Below are positions 37,610 to 46,944 of a stretch of 64,000 bases of DNA, one piece after another. Both the position numbers and the translations under genes were made by a program. Source of the stretch: Corynebacterium sp. CNJ-954. GTDB lineage: Bacteria; Actinomycetota; Actinomycetes; Mycobacteriales; Mycobacteriaceae. The notes beneath the pieces were generated by a model. It ran no database searches. It was not told where the DNA came from and saw only the letters and a program-made list of their open reading frames with translations. The stretch covers positions 62,001-126,000 of the forward strand of contig NZ_MKKI01000022.1 of NCBI RefSeq assembly GCF_001942345.1, given 5' to 3'. Position 1 is the stretch's first letter. Each line of letters begins with the position of its first letter.

Positions 37610-38639
37610 CGTCGACTCCCCCTCCCCGGAGACATGTCGAGGACGATGCGAAAACGGGCCTCACCGGACTCCATTCTCTCCACCGCCTGCTCCGCCTCCT
37701 CCAACGGCATGATCTCCGTCCACGGCCGGATGCCGTTGACCAATGCGAACCGCATCGCGTCCTCGATATCCGTGGCACTGCCGGTGAGATGTCCGGTCAG
37801 TGTCTGGGAGTTCATCACCATCGGTGTGGTCGGGACACTGACGCTGTTGCCGTCCATCCCGATCATGGTGAGTCCACCTCCCACACGGAGACCGGCGAGA
37901 AGGTCCGGGACCGTAGTTGTCGTCGGCGCCGTGCAGATGATGAGGTCCGTACCGCCGCGAACATGCAGGGCTTCCCCGACTGATCCTTCTTCGGCGTCGA
38001 TGTAGTGCGCGGCTCCGAGCTCTTCGGCCGCTGCCTTTCGTCCAGGGCCGCGTGCGATCACGGTCACCTCGTACCCCATTGCTCGAGCGAATTGCACAGC
38101 CAGGTGTCCCAGACCGCCGAGTCCGAAAACGGCCACATCGGCACCGGGGGCGAGGCCCGCTTCACGTAGGGCGTTGAAGGTGGTCACTCCGGCACAGCCA
38201 GGGGCGCGGCATCCGCCGGTGACAGACCGTCCGGGATCCGAGCTAACGCATCCGACGGCACCAGTATGCTTTCCGCCCACCCGCCAGCGTAGGAGATCCC
38301 CGGAGTCATCCGCTCCGGGCAGTGCACGACGTCGCCTCGTCGACAGAATCTGCAGTGGCCGCAACTGCCGCCGAACCATCCGACGGCCACAGCATCTCCG
38401 ATGCTCCATCCGGCGACCCCGGCGCCGATCTCGTCCACGGTGCCGGCAATCTCGTGTCCCGGGGTTCTGGGCATGCCGTCCTGGTGGCCTCGGACGGCCC
38501 CTACATCCGCACCGCAGACACCGCAGGCTCCCACGGAGATACGGACCTCTCCTGGTCCAGGGGCAGCGAGGGGCACCGTGGTTGTCGTGAGACGGCGGGT
38601 CTCCGAGTCGATTGTCGCGGTCGCTGCTGTCGTTGTCAT
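37606..38639 (-). pseudogene. Zinc-dependent alcohol dehydrogenase (MDR), interrupted by a one-base frameshift
   Basis: The first part (38639-38184) has the catalytic-zinc motif GACGVCGADVGAV and RTPGHEIAG, and the four-Cys structural-zinc loop CGHCRFCRRGDVVHC, then stops after SPADAAPLAVPE. The second part, in another frame down to 37606, continues CAGVTTFNALREAG and the NAD(P)-binding VFGLGGLGHLAVQFARAMG. One missing C near 38195-38199 accounts for it (AAPLACAGVTTFN if restored). The joined protein is about 344 residues, normal for the family. It is divergent from the LysR gene at 38750, which may regulate it. Confidence 0.87.
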
Positions 38640-38749
38640 CCTTGAGAACTCCGTCGCTTCCCGTCGTGTTTAACAGTTTCCGTCATTCTAAGATCGCCCC
38701 CGGGGCCGCCGGTAGCCCACGGACGTCGATACCGCGATAACATAAGGGT

Positions 38750-39679
38750 ATGCATGACAAGTTCAGTATTGACACCCTCCGCTACGTCCGGGCGGTAATG
38801 GACGAGTTGTCGTTCAGTGCGGCCGCCCGGGCACTAAAGGTGTCCCAACCTGCACTGTCGACTGCAATCGCGCGCCTGGAGCAGCAGCTCGGTCAGCGGA
38901 TCTTCGACCGCTCGTCACGGGGCGTCACGACGACCGAGTTCGGGGAGGAGATTCGTCCGATGGTAGATGCAGCGCTGGGTGCGGTGGACGGAATAACTTC
39001 CCACGCCCGTCAGCGGCAGGAAGCCGAGCGCGGGACCATCAGGATGGGTGTGTCTCCCCTGATAGACACGTCACTGGTGGCCGGCATCCACAGTGAACTG
39101 GGAATCCGCTCCCAGGGGAACCACCGTCCCGTGCTCAGTGAGGGAAACCTCGATAGTTTGGTGAGAGATCTGAAGAACGGGGAACTGGACCTGCTGCTGG
39201 TCCCTTCGGTGCGACCGTTACCGGGATTCCGGCACAGGATTGTCGGGTCAGAGCCCATGGTCGTTGTGGAGCAGAACCCGGCACTCGACGGCCCGACTGA
39301 GTTGTCTGAACTCGCCGACCACCAGTTCATACTTGTTCCGGACGCCTGCGGACTGACAACGTTCACCCGAGACCTCTTCGCCGAGCAGGGACTGACGCTG
39401 AAACAATACCCCGGTGAAGCCGCCACCTACCGCGTGCTAGAAGAGTGGGCGGAACTGGGGCTCGGGGTTTCTGTCCTCCCGCGGTCGAAACTCCGAACTC
39501 CGGATGCACCGCATCGTCCACTGTACGAAGGGGCTTCGGAAGTTGAGATCTTCTATGAGATGGTGTGGAGCCCCTCCTCGCCGATGTCCGAGGATTTCAA
39601 ACTGATCGCTGAGTCAGTGTTGCAGAGCGCCCACGAAGAAGATGCGCGGAGACAGCAGGACGGTGCGGTCCGGCGATAG
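38750..39679 (+). CDS. LysR-family transcriptional regulator (paralogue 3)
   Basis: The protein has 309 residues. The helix-turn-helix reads ELSFSAAARALKVSQPALST, then LEQQLGQRIFDRSSRG, and the effector domain has a Cys motif VPDACGLTTFT in the place of HGCG in the two tandem LysR genes near 7 kb. TAACAT six bases before the ATG suggests a leaderless mRNA. The alcohol dehydrogenase starts 110 bases away in the opposite direction, and a small monooxygenase-like gene plus amine oxidase follow downstream; these are likely targets. Confidence 0.88.
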   Translation: MHDKFSIDTLRYVRAVMDELSFSAAARALKVSQPALSTAIARLEQQLGQRIFDRSSRGVTTTEFGEEIRPMVDAALGAVDGITSHARQRQEAERGTIRMGVSPLIDTSLVAGIHSELGIRSQGNHRPVLSEGNLDSLVRDLKNGELDLLLVPSVRPLPGFRHRIVGSEPMVVVEQNPALDGPTELSELADHQFILVPDACGLTTFTRDLFAEQGLTLKQYPGEAATYRVLEEWAELGLGVSVLPRSKLRTPDAPHRPLYEGASEVEIFYEMVWSPSSPMSEDFKLIAESVLQSAHEEDARRQQDGAVRR

Positions 39680-39784
39680 CATCCAGTTATGCCGACATTG
39701 GCTGTTTCACTCTACCGCAGCCCAAGCACGTTGCTTAGTCTCGAGCTGGTACGAGATCAACAATCCTGACAAGGAGTGAACACC

Positions 39785-40066
39785 ATGGCTTACCTTCAGA
39801 TTACCCTCGATATTGCCCCAGCTGATCGCGAAGCGGCTGCCGGCGTGTACCAGAAGTACCGTCAGCCCTTCCTGGATACCGTTCCCGGAGCCACCAGCAA
39901 GGACCTGCTCATCCGTGACGAGGATGTCCAGGTTCTCCACGGATTCGACACCGCAGAGAATGCGCAGGCCTACCTCACCAGCGACCTGTTCACCAAGGAC
40001 GTCGTCGGGGGGCTCTCCCCACTCCTCAAGTCCGAGCCCGAGATCCGCGTCTACGACGTCGCCTGA
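39785..40066 (+). CDS. Small ABM-like (antibiotic biosynthesis monooxygenase/dimeric ferredoxin-like) protein
   Basis: The start ATG at 39785 has AAGGAG eight bases upstream and gives 93 residues. The sequence (MAYLQITLDIAPADREAAAG, HGFDTAENAQAYLTS) resembles the dimeric alpha+beta barrel fold of ABM-type monooxygenases and similar stress proteins. No catalytic residues can be assigned. It is six bases before the amine oxidase gene and probably co-transcribed. Confidence 0.62.
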   Translation: MAYLQITLDIAPADREAAAGVYQKYRQPFLDTVPGATSKDLLIRDEDVQVLHGFDTAENAQAYLTSDLFTKDVVGGLSPLLKSEPEIRVYDVA

Positions 40067-40071
40067 GACGC

Positions 40072-41226
40072 ATGACGCACAATGACACCCCTACCATCGA
40101 TGTCATCATCATCGGGGCCGGGATGGCTGGACTTACTGCCGCGGCGGAACTGCACCGTCGCGGCAGTTGTGTGCTTTGCCTCGAGGCACGTGACCGGGTT
40201 GGCGGCAGAGCATACAGTCGGTCGGTCGGGGAGAACGGAGAATTCTCCGACGTGGTGGACCTCGGTGCCACCTGGTATTGGCCAGGAGAGGAAACCGTAG
40301 CACAGCTGATCCAGGACCTCGGTGTGGCCACGTTCGACCACTACACCGCCGGGGACGCGCTCCTCCAGGGGGAGATCCCTGGCCAGGTCCCGGACGGTGT
40401 GCACCGTCTCCGGGGCAATATGATGGCAGGCCCGTCAAAGCGATTCACCGACGGTGCCCAGGCGCTTGCTGACGCGCTGAGGGACTCGCTGCCCACTGAG
40501 GCTGTCCGTACTGGAGCGGTCGTCACCGCTGTCACCGATACCGGTACCGGGGTCGAGGTGTCGGCGATTGACGAGCGAGACGGCACTACGGTCGTTTATT
40601 CGGCGGCATCGGCGATTCTCGCCGTACCACCGGCGTTGGCCGTTGACGGCATCGCGTTCTCCCCGGGGCTTGACGATGCCCTGGTGGATACCGCTCGTCG
40701 CACCCCGGTATGGATGGGCGGAGTAGTCAAGGCCGTCGCGACGTACTCGGGTTCGCCCTGGCGGGCCAGGGGGCTGGCCGGTACCGCAATGAGTCGTACC
40801 GGGCCGTTCACGGAGATCCAGGATCTTAGCGACGTCGCCGGCTCCACTGGGCGCCTGTTCGGCTTCGCACAGTCTGAGGTCTTCCACGGCGTAGGGAGGA
40901 CCGAGATTCAGGACGCGTTTCTCCGCCAACTCGTCGCGATTTTCGGTGATGAGGTGGCACATCCGACGGACGTTTTGGTCATCGACTGGAACCGGGAGAA
41001 GTTCACGAGCCCGCAGGGCATCAGAGGCTACGGAAGGACGGCGTTGCCCTCCGACCCGTCGGCCATGAGTTACGGTCAACCCGTGTTCACCGCGGGCCAG
41101 TGGGAGGGCCGACTGCAGTGGGCGTCGACCGAGATCGACGATGTTTTCGGTGGACACATGGAAGGGGCATGCCGGGCAGGTCTCAGAGCGGCCGACGCGG
41201 TGACCGGGGACAGGAGCGGGCAATGA
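40072..41226 (+). CDS. FAD-dependent amine oxidase family protein
   Basis: The protein has 384 residues with the ADP-binding motif VIIIGAGMAGLTAAAELHRRG and the follow-on GGRAYS of flavin monoamine oxidases, then DLGATWYWPGEE and a C-terminal FAD-contact region (TAGQWEGRLQWASTEIDD). No signal peptide, so it acts in the cytoplasm. The family oxidises primary, secondary or poly-amines with O2, giving aldehyde, ammonia and H2O2; the substrate here is unknown. Its TGA overlaps the start of the next gene. Confidence 0.85.
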   Translation: MTHNDTPTIDVIIIGAGMAGLTAAAELHRRGSCVLCLEARDRVGGRAYSRSVGENGEFSDVVDLGATWYWPGEETVAQLIQDLGVATFDHYTAGDALLQGEIPGQVPDGVHRLRGNMMAGPSKRFTDGAQALADALRDSLPTEAVRTGAVVTAVTDTGTGVEVSAIDERDGTTVVYSAASAILAVPPALAVDGIAFSPGLDDALVDTARRTPVWMGGVVKAVATYSGSPWRARGLAGTAMSRTGPFTEIQDLSDVAGSTGRLFGFAQSEVFHGVGRTEIQDAFLRQLVAIFGDEVAHPTDVLVIDWNREKFTSPQGIRGYGRTALPSDPSAMSYGQPVFTAGQWEGRLQWASTEIDDVFGGHMEGACRAGLRAADAVTGDRSGQ

Positions 41227-41936
41227 ACGGGAAGACCGGGCTTGCCCCGTCTCGGAGCCGTTGGTTCGTGTGGGGGATCACCGCTGTCGTCCTCGTCGCG
41301 GTTCTGGCGGTTGCCGCTCTGGTGATTTACGGGCGCTCTGCTGGGGGAAAAGCGGCTTTCGAGGTGAGCTATGCAGACGGCGCTGTCACAGCACGCAGCG
41401 ACCAGGCGACGGAGGAGACACCGGTCGTTGACGTCTTCAGCGATTTCAGCTGTTCCCACTGTGCCACGTTGGCCGAGGCGACCAGTGAAGACCTCAAGAC
41501 CGCCGTCACAGCAGGAGATCTGGTCGTGAACTTCCGCTTCCTCAACTTCCTTGACGGTGACGATGCGGGTCCGTCGACACGTGCGGCGTCAGTTGTATCG
41601 GCGATGGGAGAAGCCGGTGATGCCGAGGCGTTCTGGGAACTGCATGACAAAGTGTTCTCCGATCAACAGACAGTGGCCACCACTTGGGGTGACGGTGAAT
41701 TCGCTCAGGCTGCGGAGGATCTGGGCGTGGATGCGTCAGTTGTTGACGCGATCCGGGACGGCAGCGTCCGGGACGGTCGCGACGGGATGTTCCGGACCAA
41801 CAGCGATGAACTTGAACGTCGCGCCGGGCAGGTGGCCACACCCATGGTCTTCCACGGGGACGACCAGATCGAGCTCCGCCGCGACCCCGCCACCGGGGGC
41901 ATGGTGTCATGGGTTCCCGAGGTGGTCCGGTCCTGA
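41223..41936 (+). CDS. Second membrane-anchored DsbA-family protein
   Basis: The ATG at 41223 overlaps the amine oxidase stop. The 237-residue protein has a signal-anchor (residues 13-38, RWFVWGITAVVLVAVLAVAA), then a thioredoxin-like domain with active-site CSHC in VFSDFSCSHCATLAEATS and cis-Pro in GQVATPMVFHG. It differs from the first DsbA (CPFC) in its central dipeptide, which should change its redox potential. The role is probably thiol oxidation or reduction of exported proteins. Confidence 0.88.
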   Translation: MNGKTGLAPSRSRWFVWGITAVVLVAVLAVAALVIYGRSAGGKAAFEVSYADGAVTARSDQATEETPVVDVFSDFSCSHCATLAEATSEDLKTAVTAGDLVVNFRFLNFLDGDDAGPSTRAASVVSAMGEAGDAEAFWELHDKVFSDQQTVATTWGDGEFAQAAEDLGVDASVVDAIRDGSVRDGRDGMFRTNSDELERRAGQVATPMVFHGDDQIELRRDPATGGMVSWVPEVVRS

Positions 41937-41947
41937 CAGGAGTGCAG

Positions 41948-42481
41948 TCAGGAAAACGGGTTGAAAAGGAGATAACCGTCGACTCGTTGGATAGCGCCGC
42001 TGTCGGGGTCGTCGGGGAGGGCGTGACCGAGATTCTGGGAGCGCACCTCCCCGATCCACTGGTCGTGCTGGTACTCGTGGTTGATCATGGCGGTGAGCAT
42101 CGTGGCGGCCACGACCTCCATCTGAGCTGGCGAGCCCACCTGGCCAGACGCGATTACGCCGACACGCTCCCGCACCCGTTCGGCGACGGTCGCGCGGAAA
42201 CCCCGGAGGCGGTCGATGGTGGGGAGGGCGCCCCGGAATTTCTCCGGGTTCGCCGAGTCCATGATCCTGTCGAGTTCCGGGTCCGGGCTCGGCTCGGCGG
42301 CGGTCAGGTTCCGTACCATGAAGTGGGCCACGTGCGCCTGGTGGCCGAGATGCCAACCGATCGGGGAGAAGTCCTCCTCGGGACGCCAGATGATCTCGTC
42401 CGGGGACAGGTCGCGCCACAGTTCGTCGGTGTAGGCGAGCGCGCGGTCGTATTCAGTGAGCAAGTCGTTCAATGACGGCAT
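41948..42481 (-). CDS. DinB-superfamily protein
   Basis: The protein has 177 residues. The four-helix DinB fold is suggested by LLTEYDRALAYTDELW at the N-terminus and the metal-type His motifs FSPIGWHLGHQAHVAHFM and MINHEYQHDQWIGE. The same fold forms the N-terminal part of EgtB and thiol transferases using mycothiol or bacillithiol, so a thiol-linked function is possible. It stands alone, convergent with the second DsbA gene, separated by 11 bases. Confidence 0.8.
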   Translation of the reverse strand: MPSLNDLLTEYDRALAYTDELWRDLSPDEIIWRPEEDFSPIGWHLGHQAHVAHFMVRNLTAAEPSPDPELDRIMDSANPEKFRGALPTIDRLRGFRATVAERVRERVGVIASGQVGSPAQMEVVAATMLTAMINHEYQHDQWIGEVRSQNLGHALPDDPDSGAIQRVDGYLLFNPFS

Positions 42482-42533
42482 ATCATCGGTCCTTGTCTAC
42501 TAGGGCTGTCGTGTGTGCTGTTCCTGCGGGTAT

Positions 42534-44519
42534 TCAGGGGCTCTCACGGCTGCCGGGAGCGGTGGGCCGAGCGTCCCGCTCAGACAGTTCGCGCAGCATG
42601 TCGTTGTAGGCGTCGACGTCGTGTGTCTGCCCGGAGTCCTCACGACGGTCGATACGGTGCCCGACCTTCTGATCGTGCCGGAACCACTGGACACCGACAG
42701 CGACCGCGACAATGAGAATGGGAATCTCGCTCAGGCCCCAGGCCAGTGCTCCACCGAGCCACTGGTCGTCCAGTCGGGAGGGCAACCAGTCGAATATCAG
42801 CCGGTTGTAGAAGTCACCGGCGACGAGTTCCTTCGTCGCCATCAGAGCGATGCCGAAGAACGCGTGGAAGGGCATCGCCCCCATCAGCAGGCCTAGCCGG
42901 GCCAGGTACGGCAGAGGTTTCGGTCCGGGGTCTGTACCGATGATCGTCCAGAAGAAGAGGTAGCCGGTGATCAGGAAGTGGATCGTGACCGCCATGTGCC
43001 ACCAGTGGAATTTCGCGAACATCCCGTACAGGGGCGTGAAGTACACCACGTAGAGCGAACTGACGAACATGATGAACGTGAACGCAGGGTGGGTGATCAG
43101 CCGGGCGTAGCGGGAGTGCGTGAGCGAGACGATCCACTCCCGCGGTCCGGGAGCCGTCCCACGTGTGGATGCAGGGATGGCTCGCAGCGCGAGTCCGATC
43201 GGGGTAGCGAGGACCAGCATGACCGGCACGTACATGTTCAACAGCATGTGGTTACCCATGTGCACGCTGAACATCGGTGTGCTGTAGGCCACGAGCCCCG
43301 AGCTTGTACCGAAGAGCATGAGGACACACCCCGCCAGCCAGAAGAACAGTTTGTGGACCGGCCAGTCGACTCCTGCCCGCCGTAGCCGGACGAAGCCCCA
43401 GACGTAGAGGGCCGCCATGACGATGGCGGCGGTGCCGAGCAGGAAGTCGAACCGCCACTGGGTGAGTAGACGCAACGTGTCGGGCGGGCCGGGGAGCTCG
43501 TAGCCCAGGTAGACGTCCCAGATCGTGAAGTCGTGGGCCAACAGAGACGGGGCAGTGTAGAGATCGACTGCCGCGCGTACGGTGACCAGCACAATGGCGC
43601 CGACGATGGAGAGGGGGAGACCCGGTACCACCGGGAGACGTCCGATGCTGCTCTTGTTCCTGCGGTGCCGGTACACCACGGCAGTATCCGTGGCGGCGAA
43701 CGCGAGCAGGACGACGCCTGTCGCCAGGCACGCCCACCCGTACACCGTGTTGGTGAGGAAATCCCCTGGTGCCAGAGTGAGGACCATCAGGATGCCGAAG
43801 ACGAGAGCGACACCTTCTGCGATCAGCGTGACCAGGGAGGCCCGGTGGGTCGGGATCTTCGCCCCGTCGACGATGAAGATGGACATCGTCTTCATGCCGA
43901 CGACCATGGGGATCAGTAGGAATACGACGACGCCTAGGGTAGTGAGCGTGTCGTGCTCGGGCCCCTGCCCGACGTCACCGGTCAGGGGGACGGCGAGGAT
44001 ACCGACGGCCACGGGCAGCGCCGTAAGCGTCGTGGGCGTCCACCGCGAGGAGAACGCCAGGATCAACCAGGAGACGGTGGCCGCAACCGCGGTCGCCAAC
44101 CATGCGTAGGGGAGTTCCGCTGCCGACATCAGAGCCGTGAGGTTGCGAACCTCCACGACCCGGCTCAACGGGATCCCTGAGGTGACCGCCACGGAAGTAG
44201 CGACCATCAACCAGGACAATACTGCCCACATCAGGGCAGCACCGGTGGCGGCGCGCTGCACGAGATAGGTCTCCACCGACAACCAGCCCCGCCGGTCCGG
44301 CGTGGACAGGACCGCGACGAGGGCGATTCCGCCCAGGGTGAGCGAACCGGAGAACCAGGAGAGGCCCCCGGCCACGACAGACACCGTCGAGGTCACCGTG
44401 CCCGGAAATGGCTCGGTGGACTGAAGGTAGGGGGTTTCTCCAGCCCAGAGGGCAAGGAGGACCATGGCGGCTGCGGCGATGAGGAAGGCTGAAAGGGGAG
44501 CAACTGCCTTTCTGGTCAC
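42534..44519 (-). CDS. CopD-CtaG fusion: copper/cytochrome oxidase assembly membrane protein
   Basis: The 661-residue protein has about 16 membrane segments in two parts: an N-terminal CopD-like copper-resistance domain (to about residue 310) and a C-terminal CtaG_2 (caa3 oxidase assembly) domain with the His/Met motif YSTPMFSVHMGNHMLLNMYV, HWWHMAVTIHFLITGYLFFW and MGAMPFHAFFGIALM. These residues fit copper delivery to the CuB site. Its start overlaps the copA stop in ATGA, so the two are coupled. With ctaD in the same window this supports oxidase copper loading. The C-terminus is cytoplasmic and charged. Confidence 0.88.
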   Translation of the reverse strand: MTRKAVAPLSAFLIAAAAMVLLALWAGETPYLQSTEPFPGTVTSTVSVVAGGLSWFSGSLTLGGIALVAVLSTPDRRGWLSVETYLVQRAATGAALMWAVLSWLMVATSVAVTSGIPLSRVVEVRNLTALMSAAELPYAWLATAVAATVSWLILAFSSRWTPTTLTALPVAVGILAVPLTGDVGQGPEHDTLTTLGVVVFLLIPMVVGMKTMSIFIVDGAKIPTHRASLVTLIAEGVALVFGILMVLTLAPGDFLTNTVYGWACLATGVVLLAFAATDTAVVYRHRRNKSSIGRLPVVPGLPLSIVGAIVLVTVRAAVDLYTAPSLLAHDFTIWDVYLGYELPGPPDTLRLLTQWRFDFLLGTAAIVMAALYVWGFVRLRRAGVDWPVHKLFFWLAGCVLMLFGTSSGLVAYSTPMFSVHMGNHMLLNMYVPVMLVLATPIGLALRAIPASTRGTAPGPREWIVSLTHSRYARLITHPAFTFIMFVSSLYVVYFTPLYGMFAKFHWWHMAVTIHFLITGYLFFWTIIGTDPGPKPLPYLARLGLLMGAMPFHAFFGIALMATKELVAGDFYNRLIFDWLPSRLDDQWLGGALAWGLSEIPILIVAVAVGVQWFRHDQKVGHRIDRREDSGQTHDVDAYNDMLRELSERDARPTAPGSRESP

Positions 44520-46852
44520 TGTTTCACCTCCGCCCTACGCAGTCGCAGGCTGTTCGCCACGACGAACAGTGAGGACAACGCCATCGCCAGACTGGCGATC
44601 AGCGGATTGAGGACGCCGACGGCAGCCAGGGGGATAGCGGCGGTGTTGTAACTGAACGCCCACGCCAGGTTACCGCGGATGGTGCGTCTTGTTCTCTCCG
44701 CCAACCGGAGAGCGGTGGCGACGGTGGTGAGGTCGTCACGGACGATGATGATGTCGGCGGTGTCGAGAGCGACATCGGTCCCGCTGCCGACGGCGATGCC
44801 GAGATCAGCAGCGGCCAGGGCAGGCGCGTCGTTGACCCCGTCCCCGACCATCGCTACGGTCGCCCCATCGGCACGCAGCGTCCGCAGATGGTCGACTTTC
44901 TCGGACGGTAGGACACCGGCGATGACAGAGTCCGGGGCGATTCCGGCGCGGCGGCCGAGAGCGCGTGCCGTCGTCGGGTCATCCCCGGTGAGCATCACGC
45001 AGCGCAGTCCCGCGGCCTTCAACTGCCGGATCGCTTCACAGGTCGACAGTCGCAGATCGTCGGCCACGCTGATAAAACCGACGACATCGTCACCGGCGGC
45101 GAAGAGCACGGCGGTTTCCCCTTTGTGCCGGGCCTGCTCGACAGCTGAGGCCAGAGGAGCGGGGACGTGACGCCTATGGCCGATCCACTCGGGGCGCCCC
45201 ACACTGATCCGCTGTCCGGAGACGGTCGCGGACACCCCCTGCCCGTGGACGGTGTCAACGTCCTCCACGGGAGGCGGTGTCGTGCCGCCGGAGGTCTCGT
45301 TGTGGTGGGCGAGAACAGCCCGCGCTACCGGGTGTTGTGAGGTGTATTCGACGGCGGCGACTAGGGGGATCAGGTGACGCGTGTCGTGGAGACCGGTCAC
45401 GACGGGAATACCGGTGGTGAGGGTTCCGGTCTTGTCGAAGACGACGGTGTCCACCGTTCCGGAGGCGTCCAGGGCGTCGTTGCCCTTGATGAAGACCCCA
45501 AGTTCGGCGCCTCGCCCGCTGGCGACCATCAGGGCCATCGGTGTGGCGAGGCCGAGGGCGCAGGGACAGGCGATGATAAGGACGGCGATGCCGTTGCGCA
45601 CCGCGGTTGACAGGTCACCGGTGCCGACGCCCCAGGCAACCGCGGTGGCGACGGCGAGAACGAGCACCGTGGGGACGAACACGGCGGATATCCGGTCGGC
45701 GAGGCGCTGGGTGCCGGCCTTCTCCGTCTGAGCGTCGGACACGAGCCGGAGCATCTCCGCTAAGCGGGTGTCGTCGCCGACGCGGCGGGCCTCGACCGTG
45801 ACCGCCCCGGACAGCGCGATGGTGCCTCCGGTCACGCTGTCCCCGGTGCCGACTGTCACGGGGCGGGACTCACCGGTCATTGCGCTGACGTCGACGTCAG
45901 CGTGTCCGTCGACGACGACGCCGTCGGCGGCGATGCGCTGCCCCGGACGTGTGAGGAACCGGTCGGAGACCGTGAGCGTACGGGTCGGCACCGTCATGGT
46001 CCCGCCGTCGGGGGAGAGGACCTCGACATCGTCAGGCACCATGCCGGCCAGCGCCCGCAGCGCCTGTCCGGCCGTCGACTTCGCCTTCGCCTCGACATAG
46101 CGACCGGCGAGAATGAAGACGGTGACGCCGGCGGCGACTTCGAAATACAGCGAATCGCTGTGGGCGACCGCGTCCCACACACCAGTGGGCACGCGCCCTT
46201 CATCGACGGTGAACATGGAGTAGACCGACCAGCCGGTCGCGGCGATGATTCCCGTGGAAACCAGGGTGTCCATGCTCGTCGCTCCGTGCATTAACCCCCT
46301 GACACTGTTGCGGTGCAGTGGCCACGCGCACCACACGACGACTGGGACGGCTACGGCGAGGAGGATCCACCTCCATCCGGGTACGCGCGTGTCCGGTAGG
46401 ACGCTGAAGAGGATGGACAGGTCAGCGACGACGATGAACAGTACGATCGCGACGATCAGCCGAAGGAACATACTGTTCGCAGCGTCCCGGTCACGGTCGA
46501 CGAACCTATTGCTCCGGTCTGACTGGGGAGTTGCGGTGTACCCCGCGGATGAGACGGTCTCGCAGAGCTCGTCGGTGGTGATACCGGAGGACGCGTCGAC
46601 GGTCGCCGTGGCGGTGGCGTAGTTGACTGTCGCACGGACACCGCCGAGCTTGTTGAGCTTCCGCTCGACGCGGGCGGCGCAGGCTGCACAACTCATCCCT
46701 GAGACCTCGAGCTGTCGTCGACTGAGGGTGTCAGCCTCTCCTGTGATCGGTTGCCGCTCTATGGACTCGGAATAGCGCACGCCCGCCACGTTAGGACGAG
46801 GGGACGCCTGACGGTAGAGGAGTGACGGTGATGGGGACATAACCCAAGGCAA
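44516..46852 (-). CDS. copA: P1B-type copper-translocating ATPase
   Basis: It has an N-terminal heavy-metal domain with CxxC (GMSCAACAARVERKL), eight membrane segments with the copper-site CPC in IIACPCALGLATP, a phosphorylation Asp in VFDKTGTLT, the actuator TGES motif in SAMTGESRPV, and the P-type hinge MVGDGVNDAPAL. It transports Cu+ out of the cytoplasm, either for detoxification or for oxidase assembly. The start is uncertain: the longest frame begins at a TTG (46852) without a ribosome-binding site, and a GTG near 46783 is also possible. The next gene overlaps by ATGA. Confidence 0.93.
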   Translation of the reverse strand: MPWVMSPSPSLLYRQASPRPNVAGVRYSESIERQPITGEADTLSRRQLEVSGMSCAACAARVERKLNKLGGVRATVNYATATATVDASSGITTDELCETVSSAGYTATPQSDRSNRFVDRDRDAANSMFLRLIVAIVLFIVVADLSILFSVLPDTRVPGWRWILLAVAVPVVVWCAWPLHRNSVRGLMHGATSMDTLVSTGIIAATGWSVYSMFTVDEGRVPTGVWDAVAHSDSLYFEVAAGVTVFILAGRYVEAKAKSTAGQALRALAGMVPDDVEVLSPDGGTMTVPTRTLTVSDRFLTRPGQRIAADGVVVDGHADVDVSAMTGESRPVTVGTGDSVTGGTIALSGAVTVEARRVGDDTRLAEMLRLVSDAQTEKAGTQRLADRISAVFVPTVLVLAVATAVAWGVGTGDLSTAVRNGIAVLIIACPCALGLATPMALMVASGRGAELGVFIKGNDALDASGTVDTVVFDKTGTLTTGIPVVTGLHDTRHLIPLVAAVEYTSQHPVARAVLAHHNETSGGTTPPPVEDVDTVHGQGVSATVSGQRISVGRPEWIGHRRHVPAPLASAVEQARHKGETAVLFAAGDDVVGFISVADDLRLSTCEAIRQLKAAGLRCVMLTGDDPTTARALGRRAGIAPDSVIAGVLPSEKVDHLRTLRADGATVAMVGDGVNDAPALAAADLGIAVGSGTDVALDTADIIIVRDDLTTVATALRLAERTRRTIRGNLAWAFSYNTAAIPLAAVGVLNPLIASLAMALSSLFVVANSLRLRRAEVKQ

Positions 46853-46859
46853 TGGCCTC

Positions 46860-46944
46860 GACGCAACGGGTATAGGAGATCACTATAGCGGTATTGCCCT
46901 TGGAGGGGTTCAGTATAGGGTGCCGGTCCCCGTACTCTGAGCCA
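46860..46944. promoter_or_regulatory. Divergent copA/MFS promoter region with three TATAG motifs
   Basis: Three TATAG elements recur (near 46871, 46885 and 46914) between copA and the MFS gene. On the plus strand TTCAGT and TACTCT with an 18-base spacer end six bases before the MFS GTG. On the minus strand TATAGT near 46883-46888 may be the copA -10. A metal-responsive operator is possible, but none matches a known CsoR or CueR box by eye. Confidence 0.4.
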
